NCBI GenBank assembly: GCA_001275005.1
Contig: JWZX01001583.1
Span: 1-21,566, forward strand
Direction of reading: 5' to 3'
Length of the DNA stretch: 21,566 bases
Source of the DNA: Chrysochromulina tobinii
Taxonomy: Eukaryota; Haptophyta; Prymnesiales; Chrysochromulinaceae
The position numbers and the translations under genes are program-made. The notes under the pieces are model-generated. The model was not told where the DNA came from. It saw nothing but the letters and a program-made list of their open reading frames with translations, and did not search any database. This document shows, piece after piece, positions 18,901 to 21,566 of this stretch (position 1 is the first letter of the stretch; each line of letters opens with the position of its first letter).

Positions 18901-21566
18901 TGGCTCGAAGCGCCACCTCGAGGCCGAGTGCGAGATGGCCGTGCGCATCGCGTCGCACCTGATGAGCCTGCGCCCGCAGCTGCTGATCATCGACGCTGCC
19001 GAGAACCTCACGCCGTACGCGTGGCAAGTGCTCACGGGAGTGCTTGCCGCGGCGCCATCGGTCGCCGTCATCGTCTCATCTCGCGAAATGAACACCGGGT
19101 CCAACGGCGGAGCCTCCGAGGAGCTCTCGCGGTTGCGTAGGCGGTGCATGGCCCCAAATGTGAGCGCCACGTGCCGCATCTCACCCACGCTCGCGATCAC
19201 CGAGCTGCAGCTGGCTCCGCTTTCGCAGGTCGCCACGCGCGCGCTGCTCGCGAATGCCCTCTCCGTGCGCCCCGAGTCACTTGACGCCGCTACGGTGGCC
19301 AAGGCGCACGAGCGCTGCGGCGGCAACCCGGGGTTCTTGCTCGAGTTTTGCACACCCGACATTTCGACGGGCGCGTCGTCATCGCAGATCAACGAGGCGG
19401 TCGTGCGCTCCCTCGCGGAGCTCCCGCCGACCGTGACCGAGATCGTGCTTGCCGAGCTGGACAGGCTGCCAGTGCCAGCGCAGCAGCTCGTCAAGATTGC
19501 CGCGGCAATCGGAGTCCCGTTTGAGCGCCAGATGCTCATTGGGATCTACCCGGGCCGCGCCGCCGAGGTCGACGAGGCGCTGCGCTCGCCCGCACTCCTG
19601 AACTACCTTGTCGAGCTCTCCCCAACGAGCCACGTGGGTGGTCGCGAGACCCCTAAAGAGGGTGGCGAGGAAGGGGGTGGCCAGGAGAGTCCTGTCCCCG
19701 GCCCGTCTAACGGCGCCTCGCAGCAGTGGACGATCAAGAACCCGGCCGTGGGCGATGTGGTGAACCGGCTGATGCTCTTGTCGCAGAAGCAGAAGCTGCA
19801 CAAGCAGATCTCGGAATGGTACTTGCGCCTGTGCGTGCTGGAGACCAGGGGGGTGGCTGGAGACCAAGGGGGGATCGAGGAGCTTGTGAACCGGCTCGCG
19901 TACCACAGCTCGCGCTCGGGTGACGCCAACCTTGCGAAGCGTCATCTGCTCGCGGCGGGGTTTGGGGCGATCAAGCGTGGCGTCTACAAGGAAGCCGAGC
20001 GCCACTTTACCGAGTGCGTCGCCTTCGACGAGGACAAGACTGACCCGCTCTACGTGCGCGCCGCCGTCGCGCTGGCAGAGATGTACTCGCGCTATGGGCT
20101 CACGTTAGTCGAGGATCCGGCATCTGCCGGAGCCTCCGGATCCGTCCGAATCGTGGCGATGCTGCGCTCGCTGCTCGCGGCACAGCTGCCCCCGGGCGCC
20201 TCGCTCGATAGCCTCGATCAGGATGAGCTCACTGAGAAGATGATCACGCCGCAGACGATGCTCAACATGTCGCATGTGTGCCACTCGCTCGCATGGGCGC
20301 TGAGCAACGATGGCATCGGCGAAACCTCCCAACTGTCGGTCGAGAATTACTTCAACCACGCCATCCGGTTGCGCACTGCCGCGGGCCAGCCGCTACTTGC
20401 CGCCGAGTCACTCGCCGGCTTGGGCACCTATTTCCACGGCGTCGGGCTCTCTCACGTGGCAGTCGACCCGCTGCGCGCCAACGAGTACTACGAGCGCGCC
20501 TCGATGCTCCTCGAGCGCTCGTTGCAACTACGCGCGGCCGATCCTCGCTATGAGTGGTCAGTCGAGCTCGCGAGCTCACTCACGGCGCTTGGCGTGCTTC
20601 AGCGGGACAAGGGCGGCCACGACACCCTTCTGGCCGTGGGCACGTGCTTCTGGGCCTTTGAGCGGTACGGCGCGACGCTTGGCCCGTTCCATCCGCGCTC
20701 GTCGAGGGCACTCGACAGCCTGTGGCGAGCGTACCTTCAGATGGGCGAGGCCGCATGCGCGCTCGCGGTGCTGGCGATGCTCGTGCACCTTCGCGCGGCG
20801 ATAGGCACGCAGGACACCCTCTTCATGGAGGCGGCGTCCATGGAGTACAATGCGCTCAGCTCAACGTTCGAGCGCCCATGGCGGCGCGTATTGCCACGAC
20901 TGGAGTCGCAGATGGCGACCGCTCCACTGCATCCGACGCAAACGTTGTCTGAAATCGCGCCCACTCTCGCGGATCCGCAAGCCCGGTTGGCCTCTAGCCA
21001 TCGTACCGTCACCGATGAGATGCCGTCGAATTTGGTGAGCAAGGATGCCTTGCTGCTGTCCGGCATCAGTCTGTGCGAGCGCCTCCAGAGCGGCTACTTT
21101 GATCCTGTCGAGCACAAGGCGGCGGCAGAAGCGGCGGCAGAAGCGGCGGTGGGTGCGTCAGACCGTCAGTGTCGGCCATCTGCGGAGGACAATGGCGGCG
21201 TCGAGGCTGGCGCAGCCGGCAGAGGCAACGGCCGGAACGTGAGCCCGCAGTCGCGTCGTCGTGCCGGCCCGCTAGTCGTCCTGCCACACGTGAGAGTTCC
21301 ATCAAACGAGCAGTGGGAGGCGTCACGTACGGAGCTGCGCGAGGAGCTCTTCGTTACCTACCCGGAGCTCGACTTTTATATTGGGATGACGCTCGATGAG
21401 GATGGCATGCTTGGCGACGGAGCGACGGAGCTCAAGGAGTCTGTGGTCGCCTCGATGGAGCTAGCGGTGCAGCTGGCCGCCCTTGCGCGTGTCGAGAACC
21501 CTACAGAGCAACCGAATGCCGCGCTCGCGCGGCACTGCCCTGCGCTGCTCACGCTCGCCGCTCAAG
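15916..21566 (+). CDS. Soluble-adenylyl-cyclase-like protein with RING finger and cNMP-binding domain (3'-truncated by window)
   Basis: Exon 1 is 15916-16478; exon 2 runs from 16660 with no stop to the window end, giving at least 1,823 residues. The intron (16479-16659) goes from GTGCGC to a pyrimidine-rich TCCTCTCAG. Splicing joins EANEHLS to IHSGVGAGKTSGF and restores cyclase domain 1. Order: disordered leader (1-60), cyclase domain 1 (85-240), Ser/Gly-rich linker, RING-H2 (322-362), linker, cyclase domain 2 (420-562), cyclic-nucleotide-binding domain (about 613-724), P-loop NTPase (Walker A GEPGIGKT at 835-842) and a long helical TPR-like region (about 1200-1650). Paired cyclase domains, NTPase and helical tail are the architecture of ADCY10-type soluble cyclase, which makes cAMP from ATP in cytosol or cilia and is often bicarbonate- and calcium-regulated. 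The RING and cNMP-binding domains are unusual additions. No membrane segment or signal peptide is seen. Confidence 0.9.
16169..16820 (+). other. Cyclase homology domain 1 (coding region, interrupted by the intron)
   Basis: The class III signature FVDISGFT is at residues 92-99 with metal-ligand Asp94, and LRFVGDALFCAW carries the second metal Asp138. After the intron, WEFLIAGDPMRQVAEAKAL (from residue 208) matches the C-terminal part of the domain. It lacks the Asn-x3-Arg pair, as expected for a C1 domain. The residue four before Asp138 is Arg134, where human ADCY10 has Lys95. Confidence 0.88.
16479..16659 (+). other. 181-bp GT-AG intron in the cyclase gene
   Basis: The intron is phase 2 and strongly C/T-rich, with a branch-point-like ttgactctgac about 45 bp before the acceptor. 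Reading through it would end at a stop near 16609 after a Pro-rich nonsense stretch. Removing it gives a continuous cyclase domain. Confidence 0.85.
17021..17243. repeat. 29-bp inverted repeat flanking the RING-finger coding segment
   Basis: The left arm 17021-17049 and right arm 17215-17243 are reverse complements at 28 of 29 positions. Each contains the gatgctctcgagaagcgga core. The 165 bp between them contain the whole RING coding sequence. Both arms are translated, in different readings, within the linker of the cyclase. No target-site duplication is obvious outside the arms. Confidence 0.93.
17060..17182 (+). other. RING-H2 zinc-finger domain of the cyclase gene
   Basis: The ligands are C322-x2-C325-x14-C340-x-H342-x2-H345-x2-C348-x10-C359-x2-C362, a complete RING-H2 pattern. 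The usual Trp (W352) lies between ligands six and seven, and a Pro follows C359. RING-H2 domains usually recruit E2 ubiquitin-conjugating enzymes. All eight ligands are intact, so the domain is probably folded. E3 activity is inferred, not shown. Confidence 0.9.
17354..17782 (+). other. Cyclase homology domain 2
   Basis: The domain starts VVVVGFGRV at about residue 420. Lys471 in the YDGKG loop matches the purine-contacting lysine of adenylyl cyclases. Asn542 and Arg546 (VNLAAR) form the transition-state-stabilising pair of an active C2 domain. GITSGEAFCGLVG is the conserved core. The residue after EY is Gly535, where ADCY10 has Thr405, so the second purine-selecting contact is changed. Confidence 0.88.
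17933..18268 (+). other. Cyclic-nucleotide-binding domain (CNB)
   Basis: The fold runs from an N-terminal helix (LLEHVQIYALLTPREQSKFL) through the beta-barrel to the phosphate-binding cassette at residues 685-699. The cassette keeps Gly686, Glu687 and Arg696, needed to hold the cyclic phosphate and ribose. Thr697 follows Arg696 in KRTATI, as in the cGMP-preferring sites of PKG. It lies directly after cyclase domain 2, so product binding in the same chain is plausible. Confidence 0.88.
18590..21566 (+). other. NTPase (STAND/AAA-like) and helical TPR-like C-terminal region
   Basis: Walker A GEPGIGKT is at residues 835-842 and a Walker-B-like LLIIDAAEN ends in Asp966. Helical repeats follow, for example residues around YKEAERHFTECVAFDED and YYERASMLLERSLQL, which look like TPRs. 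Near the window end an Ala/Glu repeat (AAAEAAAEAA, nucleotides 21117-21148) and a disordered Arg/Gly stretch appear. The frame is still open at the last base, so the C terminus is missing. Confidence 0.8.

Overview
The window reads as nuclear DNA of a GC-rich single-celled eukaryote, most likely a haptophyte-type alga. This placing is an inference from long GC-rich exons, short GT-AG introns, many low-complexity and microsatellite tracts, and the mix of calcium/cyclic-nucleotide signalling proteins. Another GC-rich alga or protist is possible. I see no bacterial operon structure, tRNA, rRNA, CRISPR array or intact transposon.

Layout. (1) 238-2798, minus: a three-exon gene for a protein with an N-terminal PBZ (poly-ADP-ribose-binding) zinc finger and a SUMO-interaction-like motif. 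It lies in a visibly less GC-rich segment, and its second intron holds a diverged 86-bp tandem repeat. (2) 3012-3648, plus: a two-exon gene for a 171-residue orphan protein, divergent from (1). (3) 4124-6215, plus: a right-handed beta-helix protein resembling SHCBP1, with a frame change (probable intron) in its low-complexity middle. (4) 7374-11994, minus: a giant scaffold with IQ motifs, two PDZ domains, two EF-hands and a PH domain. (5) 12149-13354, plus: an LRR-like protein with a CxxC/CxxC zinc-ribbon-like tail, divergent from (4). (6) 14312-15064, plus: a 250-residue protein with two copies of a ~53-residue, probably SH3/Tudor-like, module; a 67-bp near-perfect hairpin lies about 110 bp upstream. 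(7) 15916 to beyond 21566, plus: a very large soluble-adenylyl-cyclase-like gene, cut by the window end.

The most notable object is gene 7. Its deduced order is cyclase domain 1, RING-H2 finger, cyclase domain 2, cyclic-nucleotide-binding domain, P-loop NTPase, helical/TPR-like region. It combines production of a cyclic nucleotide, a possible sensor for it and a possible ubiquitin-ligase module in one chain. The DNA encoding the RING is bracketed by a 29-bp inverted repeat with one mismatch, which suggests that the module was inserted or remodelled by a discrete DNA event.

Taken together, genes 4 and 7 suggest Ca2+/calmodulin, lipid and cyclic-nucleotide signalling, but nothing in the sequence shows that they act in one pathway. 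Splice sites were chosen by reading frame and GT-AG signals and need transcript support.
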